A stretch of 45,631 nt of DNA, taken from positions 1-45,631 of the forward strand of contig NZ_JACVPY010000005.1 in the NCBI RefSeq assembly GCF_018881635.1. Reading direction: 5' to 3'. Shown one piece after another: positions 9,235-17,181 of the stretch; positions within the stretch are counted from its first letter, which is position 1; each line of letters opens with the position of its first letter. The notes beneath the pieces are model-generated. The model made no database searches, had not been told where the DNA came from, and worked only from the letters and a program-made list of their open reading frames with translations. The position numbers and the translations under genes were made by a program. Source of the stretch: Polynucleobacter sp. UB-Piko-W3 (GTDB taxonomy: Bacteria; Pseudomonadota; Gammaproteobacteria; Burkholderiales; Burkholderiaceae).

Positions 9235-9560
9235 TTTTAGCTTGGGTACTTTCTTTATTGCTTTTGTGTGCCTCTCTCATAGCCCAACTAGAGCGCTTAA
9301 CTGCACTGCATATCGTTGAAGTTAAAACGATTGCTCTCGCGCAGAAAAATTTTATTGCCGCAGAAAGAGCTGTATTAGATTGTGAGAAAAACCTTCCGAC
9401 GCATTCAGTATTAACTGAGAATAATTGTTTGATTCAGCCGATTAATAAAAATATTTGGTTAATTAGTAGCAAACAAAAACCCGCAATTCAGGTTCATGTT
9501 CTCCTAGATGCAAAGTCTGGCACGACTACACGTTTAAATTGGCGCCAATCATTTGATTAA
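9231..9560 (+). CDS. Small PilX-like membrane-anchored pilus-cluster protein
   Basis: The 109-residue product begins with a hydrophobic helix (MILAWVLSLLLLCASLIAQL) that runs into an amphipathic, lysine-containing segment, then a cysteine-containing globular remainder. This is the layout of PilX/GspK-type minor pilins, but no Gly-Phe/Glu5 processing motif is present. It is coupled to the upstream PilW-like gene by ATGA and overlaps the FimT-like gene by eight bases, so it is very likely translated. Functional naming rests on position and shape, not on strong sequence motifs. Confidence 0.5.
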   Translation: MILAWVLSLLLLCASLIAQLERLTALHIVEVKTIALAQKNFIAAERAVLDCEKNLPTHSVLTENNCLIQPINKNIWLISSKQKPAIQVHVLLDAKSGTTTRLNWRQSFD

Positions 9561-10116
9561 TAAAAATCATCATCATCGATCCTATGGTGGCAGTTTGCTC
9601 GAGTTAATGGTGGTGATCTTGATCGTGGCTATTATTGTGATGATCACAATGCCGCTTTTACAAAATCAAATTGCTGCACGAGAAATAGATTCAGTTGCAA
9701 GGCGATTCATTACACATGCGCATTTTGCTCGGCAGCAGGCTTTGCATCTAGGTGAACAAGTATTGCTGGCACCAACAACGGACAGTGGCTGGGATGATGG
9801 CTGGATTGTGCAAAGTGGATGCATTGCTAAAGGAGTCAAATCAAGTTGCCGACCTCAGCATTGGTTTTCTCAGGGGGCGATAGATCCTATTTACTTTAAG
9901 GGCGGTGGCAAACAGTTTGTGGATCCCCATTCTCAAAAAAGAGGTATTTTGTTTACTGCTGCTGGGGCTGCTAAAACGGGGCAAGGCGGGTTTGTAGCTA
10001 ATCGGCTTATTTTGGGTCACGATAGGGCCCCCAGTCTTGAGCGCCAACTGATTTTAGGCAGCGGGGGCCGCTGGAGAATCTGTGACCCAGCCAGAGATGC
10101 AAAGCGATGCCATTGA
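9553..10116 (+). CDS. FimT/GspH-like pseudopilin
   Basis: The 187-residue product has a basic, His-rich leader, then YGGSLLELMVVILIVAIIVM: Gly before the cut site, Glu5 of the mature protein and a long hydrophobic helix. The following QIAAREIDSVARRFITHAHFARQQAL is the typical GspH/FimT segment in which RR-F-x-x-A-x-x-AR-Q-AL precedes the beta domain. TTG at 9553 is the only upstream start that includes a leader and overlaps the preceding stop by eight bases. It closes the minor-pilin block; ribD follows 25 bases later on the same strand. Confidence 0.75.
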   Translation: MINKNHHHRSYGGSLLELMVVILIVAIIVMITMPLLQNQIAAREIDSVARRFITHAHFARQQALHLGEQVLLAPTTDSGWDDGWIVQSGCIAKGVKSSCRPQHWFSQGAIDPIYFKGGGKQFVDPHSQKRGILFTAAGAAKTGQGGFVANRLILGHDRAPSLERQLILGSGGRWRICDPARDAKRCH

Positions 10117-10141
10117 ATGCATTGAATGGTTTAATAGAAGT

Positions 10142-11257
10142 ATGTATAGCGCAGTTGACCACCAGTTTATGGGCGAGGCTTTGGCCGAGGCTCAAAAAGC
10201 ACTTTATTTATCCAACCCTAACCCGCGGGTAGGCTGTGTCATCGTGAAAGACGGCGAAGCGATTGGTCGTGGCTTTACTCAAAAAGTGGGCGAGGCTCAT
10301 GCAGAAATCCAAGCATTGGCTGATGCTAAATCTAAAGGCCAAGATATAGCGGGCTCAACCATCTATGTCACGCTCGAGCCTTGCAATCACACCGGTAAAA
10401 CACCGCCTTGTATTGATGCCTTAATTGCTGCCAAGCCGGCTAAAGTCATTGCTGCTATGAGTGACCCCAATCCTTTGGTGGCTGGTAAGGGGTTAGAAAG
10501 ATTAAAAGCAGCAGGCATTGAGGTGCATTGTGGTTTATTAGAGGCCCAGGCTCAGGAGCTTAATCGTGGATTTATTTCTAGGATGACAAGAGGCCTGCCT
10601 TGGGTGCGTATGAAAATCGCTGCTAGCTTAGATGGCAAGACCGCATTACCTGACGGTAAGAGCCAGTGGATTACTGGACCTCTGGCAAGAGCAGACGGTC
10701 ATCACTGGCGCGCGCAAGCTTGTGCAATTATCACGGGCGTTGGTACCGTCAAAGAAGACGACCCTTCTTTAAATGTGAGAGAGGTCGCAACCCAGCGTCA
10801 GCCCTGGAGAATCATCGTTGACTCTAAATTAGAGACTCCGCTAAATTCTAAGATTCTCAATCAAGCTGATCAATCGGGTGTTCTGATTGTGTGTGCCGAG
10901 CTAGATTCTCCTGGTAATCGTGAGAAAGCTAAAGCTTTTACAGAGCGCGGTATTGAGGTGATTACTATGGCCAATGCATTTGGCAAGGTGGATTTACCAA
11001 AACTCTTTTCTTATTTAGCTAAAGAGCGACAAATGAATGAGATTCATATTGAGTCTGGTTTCAAGCTCAATGGATCGATGCTGCGGGAAAACTGTGTCGA
11101 TGAGTTATTGCTCTATTACGCACCATTTTTTATGGGCGACGGTATTGGGATGGCAAATGTGTCCACTCTCCCCACATTAGATACGCCAAAGAATTGGAAA
11201 GTCATTGATCAGCGCTTAATTGGCCCTGATTTGAGGCTCAACCTGGTTAAGAACTAA
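10142..11257 (+). CDS. ribD: Riboflavin deaminase-reductase
   Basis: RibD deaminates and then reduces the pyrimidine intermediate of riboflavin synthesis. With ATG 10142 the product has 371 residues, close to E. coli RibD. The cytidine-deaminase-like half has NPNPRVGCVIV, zinc ligand His53 with Glu55 (HAEIQAL), and Cys81 and Cys90 in PCNHTGKTPPC. The reductase half starts near residue 145 with RMKIAASLDGKTAL. An in-frame GTG at 10082 would overlap the FimT-like gene and add a non-conserved extension, so it was not chosen. Riboflavin synthase follows after nine bases, and the two are probably co-transcribed. Confidence 0.95.
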   Translation: MYSAVDHQFMGEALAEAQKALYLSNPNPRVGCVIVKDGEAIGRGFTQKVGEAHAEIQALADAKSKGQDIAGSTIYVTLEPCNHTGKTPPCIDALIAAKPAKVIAAMSDPNPLVAGKGLERLKAAGIEVHCGLLEAQAQELNRGFISRMTRGLPWVRMKIAASLDGKTALPDGKSQWITGPLARADGHHWRAQACAIITGVGTVKEDDPSLNVREVATQRQPWRIIVDSKLETPLNSKILNQADQSGVLIVCAELDSPGNREKAKAFTERGIEVITMANAFGKVDLPKLFSYLAKERQMNEIHIESGFKLNGSMLRENCVDELLLYYAPFFMGDGIGMANVSTLPTLDTPKNWKVIDQRLIGPDLRLNLVKN

Positions 11258-11266
11258 AATCACCCT

Positions 11267-11878
11267 ATGTTTACTGGAATTATTACTGCCGTTGGTCAAA
11301 TTACAAGCGCTCAAGCCAAGGGCGATGGCCTGCAATTAATGGTTGAGGTACCAGCAGGCTACCTAGATGATGTTGCCTTAGGCGACAGTATTGCGATTCA
11401 GGGTGCTTGCATGACTGCAACGCAATTTAAAGACAATTCGTTTACTTTGGACATCTCTCGCGAGTCTCTCAATAAAACAGTAGGTCTGGATAAAGTAGGT
11501 CCTGTGAATCTTGAGAAGGCAATGCGTTTGAATGATCGCTTGGGCGGCCACTTGGTTAGCGGGCACGTAGATGGTGTTGGCAGGGTAGCGCATTTTTCGC
11601 AAGTGGCTAACGACGCCTATGGTTCTTGGCTGCTGCGCATTGAGGCCCCAAAAGAATTAGCCCAATTTCTAGCTTATAAGGGATCGATTGTTGTCAATGG
11701 CGTTTCACTGACAGTCAATAAAACAGAAGATAGTCTAAATGCTTGCATGGTAGACATCAACCTCATTCCGCACACGCTTCAAAGTACTACTCTAGGTCAG
11801 TTGCAGCAAGGCGATGCCGTGAATCTTGAGATTGATTTAATTGCGCGTTATGTGGCGCGCATGCTAAATAAACTCTAG
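11267..11878 (+). CDS. ribC: Riboflavin synthase alpha subunit
   Basis: The enzyme dismutates two lumazine molecules to riboflavin and the pyrimidine substrate. The 203-residue product opens with the invariant MFTGIITAVGQI and shows the tandem lumazine-binding barrel architecture: GACMTATQF in the first half, then GGHLVSGHVDGVGRV and VNGVSLTVN in the second. The gene is called ribE in several genera. It follows ribD by nine bases. Its stop (11876-11878) overlaps by two bases the stop of a possible small minus-strand ORF. Confidence 0.96.
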   Translation: MFTGIITAVGQITSAQAKGDGLQLMVEVPAGYLDDVALGDSIAIQGACMTATQFKDNSFTLDISRESLNKTVGLDKVGPVNLEKAMRLNDRLGGHLVSGHVDGVGRVAHFSQVANDAYGSWLLRIEAPKELAQFLAYKGSIVVNGVSLTVNKTEDSLNACMVDINLIPHTLQSTTLGQLQQGDAVNLEIDLIARYVARMLNKL

Positions 11879-12054
11879 AGCTTTTCTAATTCAACCTTAA
11901 CTGTGAGCCCGCCTTTTCTGGAGCGCGCTATTTGGATAAGCAATGCATCATCTATAAAACCTTCGCTAGGTTTGGGTGTTTTTAAGGCTCTTAAACGCTT
12001 TACCGTTTTTAGATCATTATTCGGTGCGGAGGCTTTCTTATTAATTTGTTTCAT
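11875..12054 (-). CDS. Possible small basic protein, 59 residues, unknown
   Basis: An ATG at 12054 opens a 59-codon frame ending at 11875. The product is rich in Lys/Arg in its first half (KQINKKAS at the start, TVKRLRALKTPKP) and ends GLTVKVELEKL. Composition is protein-like and the frame fills most of the gap between riboflavin synthase and the higBA promoter. There is no strong ribosome-binding site, and no family was recognised. It could be a real small protein or a chance frame. Confidence 0.35.
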   Translation of the reverse strand: MKQINKKASAPNNDLKTVKRLRALKTPKPSEGFIDDALLIQIARSRKGGLTVKVELEKL

Positions 12055-12154
12055 TTTCTAGCCAAGCACTCTAAATGGTTAGCTATAGACTTCCTTAGCA
12101 TCTATTAAGACTTTTAGATATTGACCATTTTCTTGTCTTGGGTAAATGCCCATG

Positions 12155-12184
12155 TTGACAATAGTCCCATTATGGGACTATAAT
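12155..12184 (+). promoter_or_regulatory. Consensus sigma70 promoter of the higBA pair
   Basis: TTGACA at 12155-12160 and TATAAT at 12179-12184 are both perfect matches to the sigma70 consensus with an 18-base spacer. The expected transcription start, about seven bases after the -10 box, falls on or just before the ATG of the toxin gene at 12191, implying a 5' leader of zero to three bases. Confidence 0.85.
12161..12181. promoter_or_regulatory. Palindromic operator inside the higBA promoter
   Basis: ATAGTCCCAT and ATGGGACTAT form a perfect ten-base inverted repeat around one central T. The 21-base palindrome fills the spacer and covers the first half of the -10 box. Binding by the HTH antitoxin (HigA), alone or with toxin, would block RNA polymerase. 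The autoregulatory role is inferred from the known behaviour of HigBA systems. Confidence 0.8.
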
Positions 12185-12190
12185 TGCAAG

Positions 12191-12499
12191 ATGAGGGTAA
12201 TTGCTAGAAAGTACTTGGTAAAGTTTTGGGAAAGCCATCGAAATGCGGAGCAGCCTCTACGGGCTTGGTACGATGAGGCGCTAAATGCTAAATGGACTAC
12301 ACCTCAAGATATAAAAAATTCTTATAGAAATGCAAGCTTTATTGGAAACAATAGAGTGGTTTTTAATATTAAAGGTAATGATTACAGATTAATAGTAGCA
12401 GTTGCGTATCAGTATGGAGCTGTGTACGTAAAGTTTATAGGAACGCATGCAGCATATGATGGCGTTAATGCAAAAACAGTAAATATGGAGGGCATATGA
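12191..12499 (+). CDS. higB: HigB-type toxin, mRNA interferase
   Basis: The 102-residue product fits the HigB_toxin family (pfam09907, YgjN type): an N-terminal MRVIARKYLVKFW helix, a central WYDEALNAKW segment, SFIGNNRVVFNIKGNDYRL and a C-terminal VYVKFIGTHAAYD, corresponding to the conserved beta-strand core with a basic Arg and a terminal His/Tyr. Such toxins cleave mRNA on the ribosome. The frame extends upstream to 12146, but that ATG lies before the promoter, so 12191 is the start. The stop overlaps the antitoxin ATG (ATGA at 12496), and toxin-first order is normal for HigBA. No ribosome-binding site is present, consistent with a leaderless mRNA. Confidence 0.88.
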   Translation: MRVIARKYLVKFWESHRNAEQPLRAWYDEALNAKWTTPQDIKNSYRNASFIGNNRVVFNIKGNDYRLIVAVAYQYGAVYVKFIGTHAAYDGVNAKTVNMEGI

Positions 12500-12879
12500 A
12501 AGATTTGAAGCCCATTAGAAATAAAAGTGAATACAAGGCAGCGTTAGTTGAGGCCTCAATTTTTTTTGATGCTGAGCCAAAATTTGGCAGCAAAGAAGCT
12601 GATAGATTTGAAATTATATTAATGTTGATCGAGGCTTATGAGACCAAGCATTATCAAATTTCTCCACCCGATCCTGTAGAGGCCATTAAATTTAGAATGG
12701 AGCAAGCGGGGCTAAAGCCCAAGGACTTGCAACCAATGATTGGTGGATTAAATCGCGTCTATGAAATATTGAATCATAAGCGCCCACTAACACTAAGAAT
12801 GATTTGGAACTTGCATTCTATGTTGGGTATTCCAGCTGAAAGCCTTATACGGCCAGATGATGAATTGCGAGCAGCCTAG
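12496..12879 (+). CDS. higA: HigA-type antitoxin with HTH domain
   Basis: The 127-residue product pairs an N-terminal toxin-binding part (NKSEYKAALVEASIFFDAEP) with an Xre-type helix-turn-helix at about residues 60-118: DPVEAIKFRMEQAGLKPKDL, then GGLNRVYEILNHKRPLTLRM. It neutralises HigB and probably represses the operon through the palindrome at 12161-12181. It overlaps the toxin by four bases, so the two are translationally coupled. It ends one base before the convergent queC stop. Confidence 0.9.
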   Translation: MKDLKPIRNKSEYKAALVEASIFFDAEPKFGSKEADRFEIILMLIEAYETKHYQISPPDPVEAIKFRMEQAGLKPKDLQPMIGGLNRVYEILNHKRPLTLRMIWNLHSMLGIPAESLIRPDDELRAA

Positions 12880-12880
12880 T

Positions 12881-13621
12881 TTAATTCTTAAGATATCTAG
12901 TCGGATCGCTCACATTGGCTTGCTTAAAGCCCGCCTGTCTTAGGCGACAAGATTCACATTCTCCACAAGCTTCGCCTAAATCATTAGCTTGATAGCAAGA
13001 AACGGTTTGGGAATAATCTACCCCCATGGTGCTGCCAAGCTCAATGATTTGCGCTTTAGTCAAATTGATGATCGGCGCATGTACTCTGAAGCGATTCTCA
13101 TCATTGATTGCTTCTACTCCAGCTTTAGTGGCCAAGTTAGCCATGTGCTCAAAAGAGGCAACATATTCAGGGCGGCAATCAGGGTAGCCTGAGTAATCAA
13201 CAGCATTGGCACCGTAGAACACATCTAAGCCACCCAATGACTCAGCCCAACCTAAAGCTAGCGACAAAAGAATCGTATTGCGTGCAGGTACATAAGTAAT
13301 TGGAATCTCTTGATCCTTGCCGAGAGTGGTTGGAACTGCAATGGAGGAGTCAGTTAATGCAGAACCGCCAAAGCGCGTGAGATCAAGGTTGACCACTTCA
13401 TGGCGGATGACGCCAATTTGTTTTGCAATATGTTTGGCTGCTGCTAACTCAGAAGAATGGCGCTGACCATAAGCTACCGAAAGTGCGTAAGGCGAGTAGC
13501 CTAAGTCTTTGGCCAAAGCAAGAACAGTCGTGGAGTCTAGGCCGCCAGAGAATAAGATGACTGCAGGGGCGCCAGGTTTGCGTGGTGCTAGATTCTCAAA
13601 TGCAGCAGAGAGCTTAGACAT
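12881..13621 (-). CDS. queC: 7-cyano-7-deazaguanine synthase (preQ0 synthase)
   Basis: QueC converts 7-carboxy-7-deazaguanine to preQ0 with ATP and ammonia in queuosine synthesis. The 246-residue product has the PP-loop SGGLDS at residues 25-30, the [19 protein letters not shown] block, and four zinc-binding cysteines at 209, 219, 222 and 225. It lies 13 bases downstream of cpoB, the usual place at the end of a tol-pal operon in many betaproteobacteria. The usual partner queE was not found here. Confidence 0.96.
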   Translation of the reverse strand: MSKLSAAFENLAPRKPGAPAVILFSGGLDSTTVLALAKDLGYSPYALSVAYGQRHSSELAAAKHIAKQIGVIRHEVVNLDLTRFGGSALTDSSIAVPTTLGKDQEIPITYVPARNTILLSLALGWAESLGGLDVFYGANAVDYSGYPDCRPEYVASFEHMANLATKAGVEAINDENRFRVHAPIINLTKAQIIELGSTMGVDYSQTVSCYQANDLGEACGECESCRLRQAGFKQANVSDPTRYLKN

Positions 13622-13634
13622 AAACTAGTTGATA

Positions 13635-14366
13635 TTACTTAGTAGTAGCCAGAAGTTGCTGTGCATCTTTAGCCGCTTCAGTATCGGGATACTTGGAAAC
13701 GATTTCAGCAAACGTTTTTCTAGCAGCTGTTTTATTGCCACTCTCTAGTTGAGAATTACCCAAGGTGACCATTGCCGCAGGAACGCGGGGGTGATCAGGA
13801 TATTTTTTAATCAGGCTTTGCAATTGACTGATTGCACCAGCGTAATCTTTATTGGCATATTTACTATTTCCGCCCCAGTAAAGTGCTAATGGCAGGTAAG
13901 GACTTTTAGTGTACTTTGCCGCAAATGCAGAGAAAGCTTCACTCGCTTTTTTCAGATTACCCGCCTGAAATGCTTTTAAGGCATCGTCATAGGCTTTTTT
14001 CTCCTCAGGCTGGACTATCCCACTGACGCCTTCAATCGTGATTGAGCGTGGCTCAAAATTACCTAGGCGATTATCTAAATCTTGGTAGTAGGTTTTTTGA
14101 CTGGAGTTGATGTCTTCGCCTTGCTTCTGAAGATCTTCAATTTTGCCGCGTAGTTCAGCGTTATCTGCTTTGAGCTTTTCAATTTGGCCTTGCAACTCCA
14201 GTTGGGTCGTGGCAAGTGTCTTACGTAGATCTAGGATGGCCTTACGCGCTTCATCATCCGAGAAGAGGGCCCAGGCGCTATTCGATGTGCTTAAGCAGAT
14301 GAGGGCAGCACTTAAACAAAACGCTCGTGAGAGCGTTTGTTTTGTAGAAGTGAAAAGCATCTTCAT
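13635..14366 (-). CDS. cpoB: Cell division coordinator CpoB / Tol-Pal accessory protein YbgF
   Basis: This periplasmic protein couples Tol-Pal energy state to peptidoglycan synthesis at the septum. The 243-residue precursor has a signal peptide (basic start, hydrophobic 15-28, cleavage near SAWA at about 30-33). A coiled coil follows at about 40-95 (LRKTLATTQLELQGQIEKL, NAELRGKIEDLQKQ). The C-terminal TPR domain of about 120 residues starts at KAYDDALKAFQAGNLKKA and includes GNSQLESGNKTAARKTF. Its ATG directly abuts the pal stop codon (TAA then ATG). Confidence 0.93.
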   Translation of the reverse strand: MKMLFTSTKQTLSRAFCLSAALICLSTSNSAWALFSDDEARKAILDLRKTLATTQLELQGQIEKLKADNAELRGKIEDLQKQGEDINSSQKTYYQDLDNRLGNFEPRSITIEGVSGIVQPEEKKAYDDALKAFQAGNLKKASEAFSAFAAKYTKSPYLPLALYWGGNSKYANKDYAGAISQLQSLIKKYPDHPRVPAAMVTLGNSQLESGNKTAARKTFAEIVSKYPDTEAAKDAQQLLATTK

Positions 14367-14879
14367 TTAGTTGGTAATGTAAACAATGTCAGCGCGGCGG
14401 TTTTCTGACCAAGCTGCTTCGTTATCACCTTCTGCCTTTGACTTTTCTTTGCCAAAGCTGACAGCTTCCATTTGCTCATCCGATACGCCCATCAAGTTCA
14501 ATGATTTACGTACTCCATCAGAACGACGTTGACCCAGTGCCAAGTTGTACTCAGCAGTGCCGCGCTCATCGGTATTACCTTGAATGATGATCTTCTGTTT
14601 TGGGTTCGCTTTTAAATAGCTTGCATGCGCAGACAACATTTTTTGGTATTTAGTCTGCACGGTGTACTCGTCAAAACCAAAGTAAACACTTTTCTCGAAG
14701 AGTGGGCTCTTTGGGTCATTCCATGGCTGTGAGCCAAAGTTGCCACTACCACCAGTACCACCACTGCCGCCAGCGCTATTAACGTCATCTAATTTCACGC
14801 TAGAACAAGCTGCTAGCAAAATTGCAGTTGCTCCGATCAAGATAAATGTGGCGGCACGGCGTGAGAGAGAAATCTTCAT
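14367..14879 (-). CDS. pal: Peptidoglycan-associated lipoprotein
   Basis: Pal anchors the outer membrane to peptidoglycan. The 170-residue precursor has a basic N-terminus, a hydrophobic stretch and the lipobox LLAAC with Cys25 as lipidation site. A Gly/Ser-rich linker (about 36-48) leads to an OmpA-type domain (about 63-170) with VYFGFDEYTV, IIIQGNTDERGTAEYN, LGQRRSDGVRKSL and the final ENRRADIVY. It lies between tolB, 149 bases upstream, and cpoB. The larger gap before pal may hold an extra promoter; no clear -35/-10 pair was recognised. Confidence 0.97.
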   Translation of the reverse strand: MKISLSRRAATFILIGATAILLAACSSVKLDDVNSAGGSGGTGGSGNFGSQPWNDPKSPLFEKSVYFGFDEYTVQTKYQKMLSAHASYLKANPKQKIIIQGNTDERGTAEYNLALGQRRSDGVRKSLNLMGVSDEQMEAVSFGKEKSKAEGDNEAAWSENRRADIVYITN

Positions 14880-15028
14880 GGTCTTTCCTTTTCTTACAAG
14901 CTAATTCAATAACCCAGTCAATATCTGAGTCTATGGACAATATTATGCCTCTAAGAGTATGAAAAGTAACGATTTCACCCTAAAAAGGGGATGCTAGAAA
15001 GGTTTTATGGATTAGGGTCGAGTAAGAC

Positions 15029-16339
15029 TTAATCCATGAAGGGCCCCCAGGATGGCTGACGGACATCTGAACCCGGAATGCTCAGAACTTGTTTGGAGTT
15101 TCCATCAACAGAGACAGCGGCTAGTACACGTTTGCCATTGACCTTAGTGGAGTACAGCACATAGTGACCATTGGCGGCAAAAGAGGGAGACTCATCGCTT
15201 GTGCCATCAGTTAAAGCTTGCGCATCACCAGTCGCTAAATTCAGAATGTAAAGGCGATAGGCGCCACCAATATTAGCGATATATGCCAAGAACTTTCCGT
15301 CTGGAGAGATGCGTGGTGACGTTATAAAACCTTGTTTGTAAGTAACTCTCTTGACACCTTCAGCTTGTTCGCCTTCAACACTCATGCGATAGATCTGTGG
15401 ATTGCCACCGCGATCGCTTGTGAAGTAAATGTAACGACCATCGGCAGAGTACTGTGGCTCGGTATCAATAGTATTGCCACGAGTTAAGCGCTGTAAGCCT
15501 GTGCCATCTGCATTAATACTATAGATTTGGGTATTGCCATCTTTTGAAAGTGAGATAGCCAGTTTTCTACCATCAGGTGACCATGCTGGCGCGCTGTTAT
15601 TTCCCTTTTGATTTGAAAGAGCGATGCGACGACCAGTTGCTAGCTCATGAACATAAATCACTGGCTTGCGATCTTCAAAAGATACATAAGCCACCTTCTT
15701 GCCATCAGGCGACCATGAAGGAGAAATGATTGGCTCGCCACTATTCATGGCATTGCGAATATTCTGGCCATCTGCATCGGAAATCACTAAGCGATAGCGC
15801 TTGCCATCCTTGATGACGTACGACAGGCGGGTTGAGAATATGCCGCGTTCACCCAATAATTTGAGAACAATATCATCAGCAATTTTGTGGGCTACCGCAC
15901 GCAAATTGTCGGCGCTTGAGTTGAGCTTTAAGCCGCCCAAACTTTCAGATTTTCGAATATCAAATAATTTGTATTGAATCTCGAACTGCGATCCACTCGA
16001 TTGCACAACCGAACCAACTACTAAAGCATCAGCACCACGTGCAGCCCAAGATTTGTAATTCGGTGTGCCTTCATCACCCTCAGTGGCGTTGCCATTTTCA
16101 GTATTCTTAAAGTAACCGCTACGTGCTAAATCTTGGCGAATGATTTCAGTAATACTGATCGGTAACTTTTGCTCATCTTTAAAGCGCATGACAGCGATGG
16201 GGTAGAGCGATTGACCAACACCAGTAATCTCGATATTCATCTGAGCAAATGCTGGGGCAGATGCGCCAATCATTACAGTAGCTACAACCGTAATGAGTAG
16301 TAGAGATCTCGAAACAATTCTTTTGATCAACTGCAGCAT
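15029..16339 (-). CDS. tolB: Tol-Pal periplasmic beta-propeller protein TolB
   Basis: TolB links Pal with the inner-membrane TolQRA motor. The 436-residue precursor has a signal peptide ending near AFA-Q (residue 32), an N-terminal alpha/beta domain (about 33-165: ALVVGSVVQSSG and others) and a C-terminal beta-propeller of repeated SPDGKK/SPDGRK/SADGRY PD40 blades (PSWSPDGKKVAYVS, PAWSPDGRKLAISL, PQYSADGRYIYFTS, PRISPDGKFLAYIA). It starts three bases after the tolA stop. An eight-base inverted repeat (15007-15014 with 15030-15037) overlaps its stop codon but has no following U-run. Confidence 0.97.
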   Translation of the reverse strand: MLQLIKRIVSRSLLLITVVATVMIGASAPAFAQMNIEITGVGQSLYPIAVMRFKDEQKLPISITEIIRQDLARSGYFKNTENGNATEGDEGTPNYKSWAARGADALVVGSVVQSSGSQFEIQYKLFDIRKSESLGGLKLNSSADNLRAVAHKIADDIVLKLLGERGIFSTRLSYVIKDGKRYRLVISDADGQNIRNAMNSGEPIISPSWSPDGKKVAYVSFEDRKPVIYVHELATGRRIALSNQKGNNSAPAWSPDGRKLAISLSKDGNTQIYSINADGTGLQRLTRGNTIDTEPQYSADGRYIYFTSDRGGNPQIYRMSVEGEQAEGVKRVTYKQGFITSPRISPDGKFLAYIANIGGAYRLYILNLATGDAQALTDGTSDESPSFAANGHYVLYSTKVNGKRVLAAVSVDGNSKQVLSIPGSDVRQPSWGPFMD

Positions 16340-16342
16340 GCA

Positions 16343-17152
16343 TTAGTCCTTAGGTTTAAAGGTCAGCTTTACTTCGCGTTGTGGAATTTTGCCATTGTCA
16401 TCTTTTGGCAAGCTTTCTGCACGAGATAAGGCTAGCAAGACCGCACGATCCCAACTGGTATTGCCGCTCGATGTGAGGACGCTTGTACTCAAAATAGAAC
16501 CATCTGGAGCTAGGGTCACCTGAATGACTGCCGCAGGATTGCCGCTGACTGATTCCGCATTAAACACAATCAATGGCTTTACTTTTTTAATGACCTTGTC
16601 AGTCCAGCCTGGGGGCGCATTACCACCTCCACCCACACCGCTGCCAACCGTACCTCCGCTGCCACCCTCAGCTCCTGCAGCTGCTCGTAGGCGGGCTAAT
16701 TGATCAGCACGCACTTTTTCCGCTGCGGCATTGGCTTTCATTTCTGCAGGAGTAAGCGCTTTGGGAGCTTCAGCTTTTTTAGGCTGCTCTTTTTCCTTCT
16801 CCTTTGGCGGAGGAGGTTTAACTGTTTTTGGAGTCTCTTTCACTACTTCTTTTTTAGGAGGCTCTTTTTCCACTTTCTTTTTCTTTACTGCAATGTCAGC
16901 AGCCTCTTCTTTGGCTACCGTTTTCATTTCTGGTTCAGGTGTGCTTTGTACTTGTGGCACAGAATCCCATAACTCCACTTCAACTCCAGAAGGAGTGCTG
17001 TTATTCCAGCTAATACCGATGACCAAAAAAGCCAGCAGGCCTAAGTGCGCAACAAGTGAAAGACTGAAGGCGCGTTTAGTGCTTTCTGCTTTTGTGAGAC
17101 GCCCCCGATTAAATGGAGAAAGGCCTGGCTGCAAACTTTGGGCGCTATTCAT
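16343..17152 (-). CDS. tolA: Tol-Pal inner-membrane linker protein TolA
   Basis: TolA carries proton-motive energy from TolQR to Pal/TolB. The 269-residue product has an N-terminal cytoplasmic tail, one membrane helix at about 29-48 with the SLSLVAHLGLL His-containing start, and a long Lys/Glu/Pro-rich helical spacer at about 75-160. A Gly-rich hinge (AEGGSGGTVGSGVGGGG) precedes the TonB/TolA-like C-terminal domain (VIQVTLAPDGSIL, WDRAVLLALSRAESLP). The spacer is shorter than in E. coli TolA (421 residues), as usual in betaproteobacteria. The opposite strand of this Lys/Pro-rich spacer is open but only as a compositional shadow. Confidence 0.94.
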   Translation of the reverse strand: MNSAQSLQPGLSPFNRGRLTKAESTKRAFSLSLVAHLGLLAFLVIGISWNNSTPSGVEVELWDSVPQVQSTPEPEMKTVAKEEAADIAVKKKKVEKEPPKKEVVKETPKTVKPPPPKEKEKEQPKKAEAPKALTPAEMKANAAAEKVRADQLARLRAAAGAEGGSGGTVGSGVGGGGNAPPGWTDKVIKKVKPLIVFNAESVSGNPAAVIQVTLAPDGSILSTSVLTSSGNTSWDRAVLLALSRAESLPKDDNGKIPQREVKLTFKPKD

Positions 17153-17181
17153 GGATAAATAAAGAGAGCTCTCAAATTACT

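Noticed and set aside
12146..12190. Upstream ATG extension of higB
   Set aside because: It lies before the consensus promoter and would translate through the operator; the family start is at 12191.
15007..15037. Terminator at the end of tolB
   Set aside because: The eight-base inverted repeat is not followed by a U-run on the minus strand, and pal transcription is expected to continue through it.
16700..17162. Long open frames on the plus strand opposite tolA
   Set aside because: They mirror the Lys/Glu/Pro-rich spacer of TolA and give Phe/Ser-rich nonsense; tolA itself is certain.
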